NCBI RefSeq assembly: GCF_003182155.1
Contig: NZ_QGTG01000001.1
Span: forward strand, 1,608,991 to 1,672,990
DNA from: Chitinophaga sp. S165
GTDB lineage: Bacteria; Bacteroidota; Bacteroidia; Chitinophagales; Chitinophagaceae
Length of the DNA stretch: 64,000 bases
Direction: 5' to 3'
Shown here: positions 54,058-62,596 of the stretch, piece after piece
How the letters are laid out: each line of letters opens with the position of its first letter
How positions within the stretch are numbered: the stretch's first letter is position 1
Notes under the pieces: model-generated
Seen by the model: the letters and a program-made list of their open reading frames with translations, nothing else
What the model was told of the DNA's origin: nothing
The model's database searches: none
Made by a program: the position numbers and the translations under genes

Positions 54058-54447
54058 ATGGGTCTCATCAGCACTAAAACACATGCAATCCTGGATTACA
54101 CAGTAAGCATACTTCTTATCGCAACTCCGTGGATGTTCAGCTTTCATGACGGAAGCGCCGCACACTGGATTCCGGTTATTAACGGCATAGCTGCGCTGAT
54201 CGTATCTTTTTTCACAAATTATGAGGGAGGGTTCTTCAAAATAATATCCATGAAAGGACATCTTACAATAGACGTCTTAGCTGGTGTCATTCTTGCGCTT
54301 TCCCCATGGTTATTTGGCTTTGCAGATCAGATATTCCTCCCTCATCTGTTGATCGGTATATTTGAAATAGCGGCCGGTTTGATGACAAACCGGGCGCCAT
54401 TCCAACTGGGAAAGGAAATGTCGGTAAGAACTGCCCATCATTCCTGA
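54058..54447 (+). CDS. SPW-repeat membrane protein
   Basis: 129 residues with four hydrophobic segments. The repeated motif is visible as ATPWMFSF and LSPWLFGF, which define SPW-repeat proteins. It probably resides in the inner membrane; function unknown. It is co-transcribed with the DUF4142 lipoprotein and ends 2 nt from the convergent DUF6766 gene. Confidence 0.8.
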   Translation: MGLISTKTHAILDYTVSILLIATPWMFSFHDGSAAHWIPVINGIAALIVSFFTNYEGGFFKIISMKGHLTIDVLAGVILALSPWLFGFADQIFLPHLLIGIFEIAAGLMTNRAPFQLGKEMSVRTAHHS

Positions 54448-54449
54448 TG

Positions 54450-54839
54450 TTAACTTTCAGGATACTTTTCTTTCCATTCTGCCAGCAATTGTTCTGCATT
54501 CTCGGGGTCCAGCCGGCGGATGATGAAATCCAGTTTCTCCTCCTTCCGGTCATCTCCCTCTTTTGATTGTGATGATCCGCAATACCAGAGAAATGCAAGA
54601 CCAGCTACCTGCCATATCAGTTGCAGGAACTCAGACTGCCAATTCTCCATGGTGTCCCTCATCATCTCGGTGATATAATCGCTGGTATTGACTACCTGTC
54701 CGTGTTGCAGTTGTTCGCTTACAAATACTTTCCAGCCGAAATACCAGTGTAGTACAACGGAGATAAGGAAGAATGCCAGGGTATACCATAAATAGCCTTT
54801 TCTTTTGAAGATAGAATACCTCTTAGTACCTGTAGTCAT
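54450..54839 (-). CDS. DUF6766-like membrane protein
   Basis: 129 residues: a hydrophobic segment near residues 16-34, the conserved-looking HGQVVNTSDYITEMMRDTMEN block with NWQSEFLQL, a second membrane segment, and a charged C-terminal part. This layout fits DUF6766. It lies 16 nt after the luciferase-like oxidoreductase gene and is probably in the same transcript. Confidence 0.65.
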   Translation of the reverse strand: MTTGTKRYSIFKRKGYLWYTLAFFLISVVLHWYFGWKVFVSEQLQHGQVVNTSDYITEMMRDTMENWQSEFLQLIWQVAGLAFLWYCGSSQSKEGDDRKEEKLDFIIRRLDPENAEQLLAEWKEKYPES

Positions 54840-54855
54840 ATTTAATCCTTTAGGG

Positions 54856-55815
54856 TTATTGAATATATGGCAGCACTTTCTCTTTGAAGCTTTTGATAAA
54901 AAATTCCTGCTGCCTGTACACGTTATGAAGAATAATGCGGTCGAATCCCATTTGAACGTATTTCCGGATCATGGTGATGCATCGTTCAGGATCAGCTGTG
55001 ATAAGCATTTTTGCTGCAATATCTTCCAGTTTTACGTGAGAAGCGATGCTATCAAACTGTGTAGGCCTGCTCAGGTCATTCAACACATCCGGTGTAAAAA
55101 AATTTGTACGCCATTGATCGTAAGCTGCTTCCTCTGCTTCTTTTTCCGAGCCGGCGTATGAAAATGCGATCTGTATATAGACAGGTTTTCCCGCACCGCC
55201 GTTGTTCCGGAAAGCGTTTACGATGCGCTGCAACTGTTCATCTTCCAGCGCTACAGTGATCAATCCATCAGCCCATTTACCCGCCCATGCAGCAGTTTTC
55301 TCAGACAACGCTGTTGCCATTAATGGCGGCGGCGTAACAGGCAGCGTGTATAACCTGGCTTCTTTCACCCTGACCAGTCCATTGTGAGTAACAGTCTGGC
55401 CTTGTAAGAGATCCCGTATTATCTGCACACATTCAAGCAAACGTGCATTCCTCTCCTCCTTCTGTGGCCAGACATCACCGGTGATACTTTCATTAAGCGC
55501 CTCGCCACTGCCCAGCTCTACCGAGAACCTGTCCGGAAACATCTCACTCAAGGTTGCAATGGCCTGCGCAACAATAGCGGGATGATAACGTTGTCCCGGA
55601 GCACATACCATACTGAACGGCAAACTGGTTGCCTGCATGGCTGCACCGATCCAGGAAAAGGAAAAGCCGCTCTGTCCCTGCCGTTCGCTCCATGGATGAA
55701 AGTGGTCAGAGGAATGGATAGCCTGAAATCCACCCTGCTCTGCAGCTACTGCATAACGCAGCAATGCAGATGGCGGATGTTGTTCGTGCGATGCGTGATA
55801 AGCGATAACTGCCAT
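54856..55815 (-). CDS. LLM-class flavin oxidoreductase (TIGR03885-like)
   Basis: 319 residues of the bacterial luciferase-like TIM barrel. Typical elements are the SSDHFHPWSERQGQSGFSFSW region, VELGSGEALNE and the late GFDRIILHNV. The size and motif set fit the probable non-F420 flavin group TIGR03885. It should oxidise an unknown small molecule with FMN. It starts 42 nt after the hypothetical gene that ends the PKS operon and might be part of its transcript. Confidence 0.8.
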   Translation of the reverse strand: MAVIAYHASHEQHPPSALLRYAVAAEQGGFQAIHSSDHFHPWSERQGQSGFSFSWIGAAMQATSLPFSMVCAPGQRYHPAIVAQAIATLSEMFPDRFSVELGSGEALNESITGDVWPQKEERNARLLECVQIIRDLLQGQTVTHNGLVRVKEARLYTLPVTPPPLMATALSEKTAAWAGKWADGLITVALEDEQLQRIVNAFRNNGGAGKPVYIQIAFSYAGSEKEAEEAAYDQWRTNFFTPDVLNDLSRPTQFDSIASHVKLEDIAAKMLITADPERCITMIRKYVQMGFDRIILHNVYRQQEFFIKSFKEKVLPYIQ

Positions 55816-55857
55816 ACCGATATCATTACCATCTCCGTACCAAACTCACCATATACT

Positions 55858-56109
55858 TCAAGTAGCTTTACCTTTCAGTTCCCAGTGGTCTTTAATACGA
55901 TTACCTTCACGGTCGTATTTCAAGGTACGCGCATAACGTTCTCCACGTACATTTCCATCATTTGTTCTTTTTCCGATAAACAGGAGTATAGGATTTCCTG
56001 CCTCGTCCGTTTTAAAAGAGAGATCATATCCTTTGAATTCCATGTCTACCATACTGGATGGGGCATACTGCTGCGACAGTTTTTTCACAAGTGTTTCACT
56101 GAGCTTCAT
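55858..56109 (-). CDS. Small hypothetical protein at the end of the PKS operon
   Basis: 83 residues from ATG 56109; a GTG at 56133 would add eight residues. It has a short N-terminal helix (MKLSETLVKKLSQQY) and then an antiparallel-beta pattern (DMEFKGYDLSFKTDEAGNPILLFIGKR) ending in KDREGNRIKDHWELK-like charged strands. No family was recognised. It lies 32 nt after the phosphopantetheinyl transferase gene. Confidence 0.55.
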   Translation of the reverse strand: MKLSETLVKKLSQQYAPSSMVDMEFKGYDLSFKTDEAGNPILLFIGKRTNDGNVRGERYARTLKYDREGNRIKDHWELKGKAT

Positions 56110-56141
56110 GTAATGTCTTTTAACATTACTCACTCAAAAAA

Positions 56142-56690
56142 TTACACCCCTGGAAATAGATTGTTTCGTACGAGCCCTACATAGTCACCATGATGACTGA
56201 TGGAAACAGGTATAGTAGAATAAGTGCCGCAGTTCATGAGATAAGGAACACCATCCTGGTTTTTCACCAGTGCATTACCTGTAGTAAAAAGATGTGATGG
56301 CAGACTATTGCCTGTATAGATATCTATGCGATTGAGGAAAACATCGTGAGAGACTGCTACTGTGTGAATATAACTATTGTTGCGATAACTGATAAAAGGA
56401 TAATTACAGGCTTCAAACAACACCGTTCCGGTAATTGTGTCCTCCTGTTCATCCGACAAAGTACAGTTGAATTTTACGGGGTTATATACTCTGTTGTTCG
56501 TAATACGGTTAATGATCTTATAAGCAGCTTCTTTACAGCTCCAGAGCAGCCATACCATATCCGACGGTATGGTAGCCTGACAGATCATTTGTTGCTCCGC
56601 AGCTGTAAAGATCTTGCTGAGAAATCCTTTTCTTTGCCAGTTACTTTCCCGGCGTGCAAGGTGGAGGTCTATGATATCATTACCGATCAT
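56142..56690 (-). CDS. 4'-Phosphopantetheinyl transferase superfamily protein
   Basis: 182 residues. It has the family motifs MIGNDIIDL (the magnesium-binding G-x-D type) and LLWSCKEAAYK (the WSxKEAxxK motif). It should convert apo-ACP to holo-ACP by adding the phosphopantetheine arm. Its start overlaps the stop of the ACP gene by 4 nt, which points to that ACP as its substrate. Confidence 0.88.
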   Translation of the reverse strand: MIGNDIIDLHLARRESNWQRKGFLSKIFTAAEQQMICQATIPSDMVWLLWSCKEAAYKIINRITNNRVYNPVKFNCTLSDEQEDTITGTVLFEACNYPFISYRNNSYIHTVAVSHDVFLNRIDIYTGNSLPSHLFTTGNALVKNQDGVPYLMNCGTYSTIPVSISHHGDYVGLVRNNLFPGV

Positions 56691-56941
56691 TTTGCAGCCA
56701 GTTTGGCTTCTATGATCTCCATAGCGGACTTTACGTCCAGCATGCGCTCCATTGATTCATTATCGATCACAATATTGAATTGTTCTTCCACATCCAGGAT
56801 CACGTCCACCAGGTTGGCGGAATTGATCTTCAGATCATTGACAAAATCTGTGTTTTCATTAATGTTCAGCAGGGCTTCCTGGTTTTTCGCATACGGTTTT
56901 ACGATCTCTTTTAATTGTGCTATCAGCGTTTCTTTGTCCAT
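56687..56941 (-). CDS. Acyl carrier protein of the PKS operon
   Basis: 84 residues with the four-helix ACP pattern. The attachment Ser is Ser41 in the segment LKINSANLVD, where the usual D-S-L is replaced by N-S-A. Otherwise the acidic helix II region (DVILDVEEQF) is normal. It should carry the growing acyl chain. It lies between the ketosynthase and the phosphopantetheinyl transferase. Confidence 0.9.
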   Translation of the reverse strand: MDKETLIAQLKEIVKPYAKNQEALLNINENTDFVNDLKINSANLVDVILDVEEQFNIVIDNESMERMLDVKSAMEIIEAKLAAK

Positions 56942-56946
56942 TGGTT

Positions 56947-58218
56947 TTATTTATACTTCTTTAAAATCACGCAGGCATTTACATCACCAAAGCCAAAGCT
57001 GGCTTTCGCTATCAAATTTAAATCTTTATAAAGCAACTGTTGAGGTATTTTTTCAGGATCTATGATAGCCGTGATATCGGGGTGCAGGTCTTCGCAATTG
57101 ATATTGGGGAATAAGAACCCTTCGTGGAGTTGTAATACGGCAGCAACTAATTCAATACTGCCCGAACCGCTCAGACAGTGCCCTATCATACATTTGAGGG
57201 CATTGATATAAGGAAAGTCCTTTCCCTTTCTGCCTAGTGCAATGCTCCAGTTTTCAATTTCCAGTGCATCCTTTCCCGTTGCTGTCAGATGTCCGTTGAT
57301 CGCATCTATTTCTTCCGGTGTTACACCTGCCGCTTTTATAGCTTCACGGATACAACGCTGAACAGCTGTACTGTTTGGCGCTGTCATGGACCCATCGCCT
57401 CTCTGCGCACCGGAGTTCATATGCCCGCCCAGCACTTCTGCATAAATAGCAGCCCCACGCTCCAATGCACTGTCAAGTGATTCAAGCACCAGCGCCCCTG
57501 CGCCACTACCGGGTACAAAACCACTGGCAGAAGCGCTCATAGGACGGGAACCCGCCGCCGGGTTATCATTATGCTTAAACGTGCAGACTTTAAGCCCATC
57601 GAAACCGCCCCATATGTAAGGACCTGCATCGCTGGTACTACCGGCCAGCATACGTTTAGCATGACCATAGCGGATACGGTCATAAGCCATCAGCACACTT
57701 TCCGCACCTGTAGCACAGGCAGACGAATTGGTCGTCACCTGGTTAGCCAGGGCCAGCTTTCCTCCCAGCCATGCACTGATGCCGCTGGCCATGGTTTGCG
57801 GCACTACGGTACTGCCCAGGCGGCGTACCTGCATGTCGTCCACTTTATAGATCGCTTCCCGTAATTTATCTACTCCGGCAGATCCTGCACCGAAAATAGT
57901 ACCGCTGTCCCAATCGGGCGGCACACCGGCGCCTGCCGGTAACTGCGCATCTTTCCAGGCGTCCATACCGGCAATGAGGCCATACAGGATACCGTTACTA
58001 TTGAAGTTCCTTAGTTCAAGAGGGTCGAGGTATTGCAGTTGCAAACTCTCCGGCACTTCCGGTTTTCCTGCTATCTGGCAGGAGAACTGTAATGCCGCCA
58101 GCCCGGCATCATGGCGGATACCGGAAGTACCTGTTTTGATCGCTTCTGTAAAAGCGGGGATACCAACACCGTTAGGAGCCGCAACTCCCAGTCCGGTCAC
58201 TACAACTCTTTTATTCAT
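56947..58218 (-). CDS. Beta-ketoacyl-ACP synthase (KAS II-like) of the PKS operon
   Basis: 423 residues. The thiolase-fold catalytic triad is complete: Cys168 in NSSACATGAES, His310 in NGHLTATG and His347 in CMIGHCLSGSG, with spacing close to FabF. It should decarboxylate malonyl-ACP and extend an acyl chain. Compared with the housekeeping FabF motifs, DTACSSG is changed to NSSACATG. Its start overlaps the dehydratase stop by 8 nt. Confidence 0.9.
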   Translation of the reverse strand: MNKRVVVTGLGVAAPNGVGIPAFTEAIKTGTSGIRHDAGLAALQFSCQIAGKPEVPESLQLQYLDPLELRNFNSNGILYGLIAGMDAWKDAQLPAGAGVPPDWDSGTIFGAGSAGVDKLREAIYKVDDMQVRRLGSTVVPQTMASGISAWLGGKLALANQVTTNSSACATGAESVLMAYDRIRYGHAKRMLAGSTSDAGPYIWGGFDGLKVCTFKHNDNPAAGSRPMSASASGFVPGSGAGALVLESLDSALERGAAIYAEVLGGHMNSGAQRGDGSMTAPNSTAVQRCIREAIKAAGVTPEEIDAINGHLTATGKDALEIENWSIALGRKGKDFPYINALKCMIGHCLSGSGSIELVAAVLQLHEGFLFPNINCEDLHPDITAIIDPEKIPQQLLYKDLNLIAKASFGFGDVNACVILKKYK

Positions 58219-58657
58219 GTGGTTTCGTAATGATCATTCCGGCAATAGTGCCACTACACACATCCTCTCCTGCTTCATTTTTCAATATAACCCTGCACTT
58301 TAGTTTACCAAAGCGGAAATATACTTTCTCAGCATATACTGTCACTTTCTCGCCAGGGAACACTGGTCGCAGGAATTCTATTTCTGTGGATGTCAGACCG
58401 AAGGTCATGTTTCCCCCCAATACTTCATCGCCCAAAAGATAAATGCCCAGGCAAACCAGCCCGGTTTGCGCCATCACTTCGGTGAGCAATACGCCCGGGG
58501 TAATGGGGTTGCCTTTGAAATGCCCTCTGTAACAATCCATGTCTTTCCTGAAAGTAAAGTGTCCCTGCACTTTCTCACTATTGATATGGTCCAGTCCATC
58601 CACAAAAAGGAACGGCGGGGCAAAGGGCAATTTTTGCAGAACTTCTTGTATTGTCAT
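58211..58657 (-). CDS. 3-Hydroxyacyl-ACP dehydratase, FabZ-like, of the PKS operon
   Basis: 148 residues with the hot-dog fold. The catalytic pair is His46 in CYRGHFKGNP and Glu60 in GVLLTEVMAQ, 14 residues apart as in FabZ. It should dehydrate 3-hydroxyacyl-ACP made after condensation. It overlaps both neighbours by a few bases. Confidence 0.88.
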   Translation of the reverse strand: MTIQEVLQKLPFAPPFLFVDGLDHINSEKVQGHFTFRKDMDCYRGHFKGNPITPGVLLTEVMAQTGLVCLGIYLLGDEVLGGNMTFGLTSTEIEFLRPVFPGEKVTVYAEKVYFRFGKLKCRVILKNEAGEDVCSGTIAGMIITKPHE

Positions 58658-59457
58658 GCCTGACTGATATGTTCACCACCATTCACCGGAATCACTGCCC
58701 CGTTGATCCATGCCGCTTCATCTTTGCATAGAAGGTAAACGGCATTGGCTATATCTTCCGGGGTGGTGAGACGTTGAAAGGGGTTGCGTTGTTTAGTATA
58801 TGTAATGATATCTTCACTACCGGGGATCATTTGCATGGAACGGGTCACTGTTACTCCCGCCTGTATGCAGTTAGCCCTGAGGCCCAGGGGCGCAAATTCA
58901 AGCGCTATATTACGGCTGATAGCCTCCAGCGCCGCCTTCGCAGCTGCTACTGCGGCATAATGCTTCCATGCCTTACTGCTGCCTTCACTCGTGAAAGAAA
59001 GTACCCTGGCATCCGGTGCAAACAATTGCAGTCGTACCATGGCCTGTGTCCAGTCGTACAGGCTAATGGCCATACTGTCGATCGTAATGTGAAAGTCCTC
59101 ATTACTCAGCGTTGCATCGTCATTACTGTGCATGGCTTTCAGATTACCTTTAGCGATACTATGCACAAGCGTCCTGACGCGGCCATTTGCACCCATAGCA
59201 GTCTTCAATGCCATGAGCACTGAATCACGCTTCTCAGCGCTCATAGCATCGGTATTAAATGCAATTGCCTGAACACCGTTAGACCTGATTGCGTCCAGAT
59301 CCTTATCGATGCGCTCCATTTCCACTCGCGGATCTCTGTGTACTATACAGATGTTCATGCCATGCAACGCCAGTTTACGGGCGGCGGCCAGCCCTAATCC
59401 GCTACTGCCTCCCAGTATCAATGCCCAGTAATGATGTGTTGCAAATTCTTTTACCAT
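58654..59457 (-). CDS. SDR-family enoyl-ACP reductase-like protein of the PKS operon
   Basis: 267 residues. The cofactor loop is GGSSGLG. The catalytic signature is Tyr167-x6-Lys174 (HYAAVAAAK), which is the enoyl-ACP reductase spacing of FabI/FabL rather than the Y-x3-K of ketoreductases. The end region FQRLTTPEDIANAVYLL resembles FabL. It should therefore saturate the acyl chain with NAD(P)H. The start overlaps the PKS stop by 7 nt. Confidence 0.82.
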   Translation of the reverse strand: MVKEFATHHYWALILGGSSGLGLAAARKLALHGMNICIVHRDPRVEMERIDKDLDAIRSNGVQAIAFNTDAMSAEKRDSVLMALKTAMGANGRVRTLVHSIAKGNLKAMHSNDDATLSNEDFHITIDSMAISLYDWTQAMVRLQLFAPDARVLSFTSEGSSKAWKHYAAVAAAKAALEAISRNIALEFAPLGLRANCIQAGVTVTRSMQMIPGSEDIITYTKQRNPFQRLTTPEDIANAVYLLCKDEAAWINGAVIPVNGGEHISQA

Positions 59458-60503
59458 TGTAATAATATTCGCTGTGCGGAAAAGCCGGGGCCAAAACTCA
59501 GCATCAGTCCTTTTTCCCCTGCCGGCACGCCTCTGTCCATAAAACGCTCCAGCACATATAACACGGTGGCGCTGGACATATTTCCGTATAAACGTAAAAC
59601 TTCTTTCGTATCGTCAATATTCTTTCCCATCTCACTGAAGAGCTGTTCTACGGTCTGAATGATCTTTTTTCCTCCGGGATGGAAGATCAGGTGATCAACG
59701 TCTTCTATGCGGTAGCCATATTTATCGAGGAAAGGGTGTATAATAGCCGGGAAATGGGCGGCAATGGTATCAGGTACCTCAACGTCCAGCACCATCTGCA
59801 AACCGGTATTAGTGAGCTTAAAGCCCATCATGTGCTCGGCCTCATAGAAATGATACATTCCTTCTGCCAGGATCTCAGGACCATTGTCGTCTTCATGCGA
59901 GGAAAGGATGGCACAGGCAGCGCCATCACCGAAAATAGCTGCACTTACAATATTCGGCATCGAATAGTCTTCCAGCTGAAAGGTAGCAGTGGGCGATTCA
60001 ATTGCGATCACAGCGGCCCTTTTACCCGGATTCACTTCCAGGAACTTCTTCGCGTAGATCATACCGGAAATACCTGCTGCACATCCCATTTCAGTTACCG
60101 GTAAGCGAATGATATCCTGGCGTAACTGCAGGCGATTGATCAGGTATGCGTCCATCGAAGGGATCATGATACCCGTACAGCTGACTGTGATAATGTAATC
60201 AAGGCTTTCTGCTTCCAGACCAGCCTTTTCAAGTGCGCTCACCAGGCATTGTTCTCCCAGTTTAACCACTTCCCTTACATAAATGTCGTTCTTTTCTTCA
60301 AAGGATGTATTCGTAAAAACCTCTTCAGGGCTCATGATAGAATAACGCCTGTCAACGGCCGCATTCTCAAAGATCTTTTTAACTTTTCTTGCAAAACGGT
60401 CTTCCTGGCCGGACAACCAGATATCAAGAAAGGGCATGATCTCTTCCGTGCTTCTGGTATAAGGAGGTAAGGCTTTCGATACTGCTGTTATTTTAACGCT
60501 CAT
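59451..60503 (-). CDS. Type III polyketide synthase (chalcone/stilbene synthase family)
   Basis: 350 residues. The Cys-His-Asn triad is visible: Cys141 in TEMGCAAGISG, His275 in LIFHPGGKKI and Asn308 in YGNMSSATV. The spacing from His to Asn (33) is that of plant chalcone synthase. Bacterial relatives make alkylpyrones or alkylresorcinols from long acyl starters and malonyl-CoA. The neighbouring ACP, ketosynthase, dehydratase and reductase may make the starter. Its start overlaps the methyltransferase stop by 4 nt. Confidence 0.93.
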   Translation of the reverse strand: MSVKITAVSKALPPYTRSTEEIMPFLDIWLSGQEDRFARKVKKIFENAAVDRRYSIMSPEEVFTNTSFEEKNDIYVREVVKLGEQCLVSALEKAGLEAESLDYIITVSCTGIMIPSMDAYLINRLQLRQDIIRLPVTEMGCAAGISGMIYAKKFLEVNPGKRAAVIAIESPTATFQLEDYSMPNIVSAAIFGDGAACAILSSHEDDNGPEILAEGMYHFYEAEHMMGFKLTNTGLQMVLDVEVPDTIAAHFPAIIHPFLDKYGYRIEDVDHLIFHPGGKKIIQTVEQLFSEMGKNIDDTKEVLRLYGNMSSATVLYVLERFMDRGVPAGEKGLMLSFGPGFSAQRILLQW

Positions 60504-61213
60504 ACATTAGTAATTATCCACTGATAACGGAAAGCCCATTTCCATTTGAGTGTATATTGATTGAAATTTAATTTTTGTGACAGTTCTTCTATTTCTTTTC
60601 TTTTGAAACCCCGCAGGATGGACACCAGTCCATCTTCTTTCGCCATCTTTCCCATACCCGTTAACCGGCTGAAGACCTGAAATAAGCGGTAGGCAAGTGC
60701 GCATCTGTGCAGATCATTGATAACAATTCCGATAGTGGAATTCCTGCGAAAAAGCGACATCAGCTTCGTGATCTGCCGGTCTTCAAAATGGTGCAGTGTG
60801 AGTGTGCATAATACGATATCATAGTGCATTTCCCGAAACTTTCCATCCAGAATATCCATACAATAGTAAGTGATTTCCGGGTATTGTACGGATAAAAGGG
60901 CCGCGTAATTGGCGGTATATCCATTCGCATCAATACCTGTGAGTTTCACTCTCCAGCCTTTCTTCCTGGCCTTTCTTGCCAATGTTCGCAGCATATCGCC
61001 ATTACCACAGCCCACATCAACGATCGTCACCTCCTTCCCGGATGGCACATTTTCCATCAGCATACTAACTGCCTCAAGCGTGATGCTATTTCCACCCAGC
61101 AGCTGGTTAACCTGTGCTATCTGGTCCAACGTACTTCTGAGCGTTTCTCCCTCCATCCGGAGGTCATCCATGATCTCGGGAGCAAGGGTCCTCTGACTGG
61201 TCTTGACAAACAT
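60500..61213 (-). CDS. SAM-dependent methyltransferase of the PKS operon
   Basis: 237 residues. SAM-binding motif I is TIVDVGCGNGDMLRTLA, with an acidic residue in GIDANG at motif II. It is followed by DIVLCTLTLHHFED. C- or O-methylation of a phenolic lipid is likely, as for SrsB in the Streptomyces phenolic-lipid operon. It is encoded between the flavin oxidoreductase (6 nt) and the PKS (4-nt overlap). Confidence 0.88.
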   Translation of the reverse strand: MFVKTSQRTLAPEIMDDLRMEGETLRSTLDQIAQVNQLLGGNSITLEAVSMLMENVPSGKEVTIVDVGCGNGDMLRTLARKARKKGWRVKLTGIDANGYTANYAALLSVQYPEITYYCMDILDGKFREMHYDIVLCTLTLHHFEDRQITKLMSLFRRNSTIGIVINDLHRCALAYRLFQVFSRLTGMGKMAKEDGLVSILRGFKRKEIEELSQKLNFNQYTLKWKWAFRYQWIITNV

Positions 61214-61219
61214 ACTGGT

Positions 61220-62344
61220 TTATAATTTAAAAGGTTTTCCATGTGTTTGCCGGACTATCACCGGCAATAGTGCAGGGAAAAGCACAAGACCACTCATAAT
61301 ACCGGCTGCCAGCTCCTGTTTCCTGAAAACGGCTGACAGCACTTTTCCCGCCTGCATCCGTTTACTGAACTCCCTTTTCCAGGCCCTGATGTAGTTCCTT
61401 TCCATTTCCTGCCTGGAAGACAGATGGCCCGAAACGAGAGACAATAACTGCTCTGCAGCGATCTTTGCACTATGAATAGCCATTGCCATGCCGTTTCCGC
61501 AAAGCGGATGAATAAGACCGGCCGTATCGCCGGTCATGAGGATATGGTTATCTACTTTTTGCTTTTCTGCGAACGACACCTGGCTGATCGTCAGCGGCCG
61601 CTCAAACAGTGGCCTGCTATGTTCCAGCACTTCCTTCAGATGCGGGTTCCGGCACAGCACTTCCTGCTGATGAGCAGTTATATTCTTAAACTGCCGGAAT
61701 GTATCGTAACTGACGAGGTAACAGATATTGATGATATTATTCTCCACTTTGGACACCCCACAGTACCCACCCATAAAATTATGGAGCGCCACCAGCCCGT
61801 CCGGGAAATCGCCTTCATAATGGCTCTTAACTGCCAGCCAGGGCGATCTTTGGGTTGAGAAATCACGGATCAGCTGCTGGTCCAGTGCCGACCGCTTCCC
61901 ATAGGCTCCGATCACGAAACGGGCCGTCAGTTGCCGCATGCCGGTTGTCATAACCCCGAACCTATCATTCTGAAAAGAGATATCATCTACAGTATCCTCC
62001 AGTACAATGCCTCCTGCCGCTACTACCTGCTGCATCAGGAACTGGTCCAACGCATAACGGCTGATACCAAATCCGCCCAGTGGCAGCTGTGCTTCCACAC
62101 TCTTACCCGAAACCGCCGATACCCTGACCCTGCTGATCCTGGCAGGGCCCAGAACGGCCGGATCAGCCCCTAGCCACTGCAGGTATGGCAATACCTCGTT
62201 CGAGATGTACTCACCGCACACCTTATGCCTCGGGAAAGGGTATTTTTCTATGACTGTAACGCGCAGCCCTGCACGTAAAAGGTGCAATGCCCCGGTTAGG
62301 CCGGCCAGTCCCCCTCCTACAATTATGACATCCGCATCAGGCAT
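61220..62344 (-). CDS. FAD-dependent oxidoreductase of the PKS operon (geranylgeranyl reductase/hydroxylase-like)
   Basis: 374 residues. The FAD-binding GxGxxG is in VIIVGGGLAGLTGALHLL, with FPRHKVCGEYIS (the CGE motif) close behind and GDTAGLIHPLCGNGMAMAI as the second FAD contact. A hydrophobic segment is near the C-terminus. It is the first gene of the operon. In the Streptomyces Srs pathway a flavoprotein hydroxylase oxidises the phenolic lipid to a quinone, and this enzyme could do the same (inference). Confidence 0.88.
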   Translation of the reverse strand: MPDADVIIVGGGLAGLTGALHLLRAGLRVTVIEKYPFPRHKVCGEYISNEVLPYLQWLGADPAVLGPARISRVRVSAVSGKSVEAQLPLGGFGISRYALDQFLMQQVVAAGGIVLEDTVDDISFQNDRFGVMTTGMRQLTARFVIGAYGKRSALDQQLIRDFSTQRSPWLAVKSHYEGDFPDGLVALHNFMGGYCGVSKVENNIINICYLVSYDTFRQFKNITAHQQEVLCRNPHLKEVLEHSRPLFERPLTISQVSFAEKQKVDNHILMTGDTAGLIHPLCGNGMAMAIHSAKIAAEQLLSLVSGHLSSRQEMERNYIRAWKREFSKRMQAGKVLSAVFRKQELAAGIMSGLVLFPALLPVIVRQTHGKPFKL

Positions 62345-62563
62345 TTGTAACTAATTGATTTTCCGCATTTGAACATTCAAGATCAAACTATATGTTGCAA
62401 CAAGTGTACGTTTTTTTCCTGAAATGAGAAACGACGCTATATATGAATACGTGATTTTTTCCTCTCGGGCGCGTTCAGCCTACTATTTTTTTCAGTAGTG
62501 GGTCAGGGCTAACAAAAGAGATGTCCGAAGTTATAGGGAATTACATACCGGCATTAAACAGAA

Positions 62564-62590
62564 GAGGGGCCGGCTCCCGCCGACCCCACT
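62564..62590 (-). terminator. Weak terminator candidate after the Mn catalase gene
   Basis: A GC-rich hairpin (GGGGCCGGC with GCCGACCCC, one mismatch) lies just after the catalase stop, followed on the minus strand by a T-containing but poor tract. Confidence 0.4.
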
Positions 62591-62596
62591 CCACCC

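Noticed and set aside
54856..55815. F420-dependent oxidoreductase
   Set aside because: Bacteroidota generally lack coenzyme F420, and the protein fits the probable non-F420 group.
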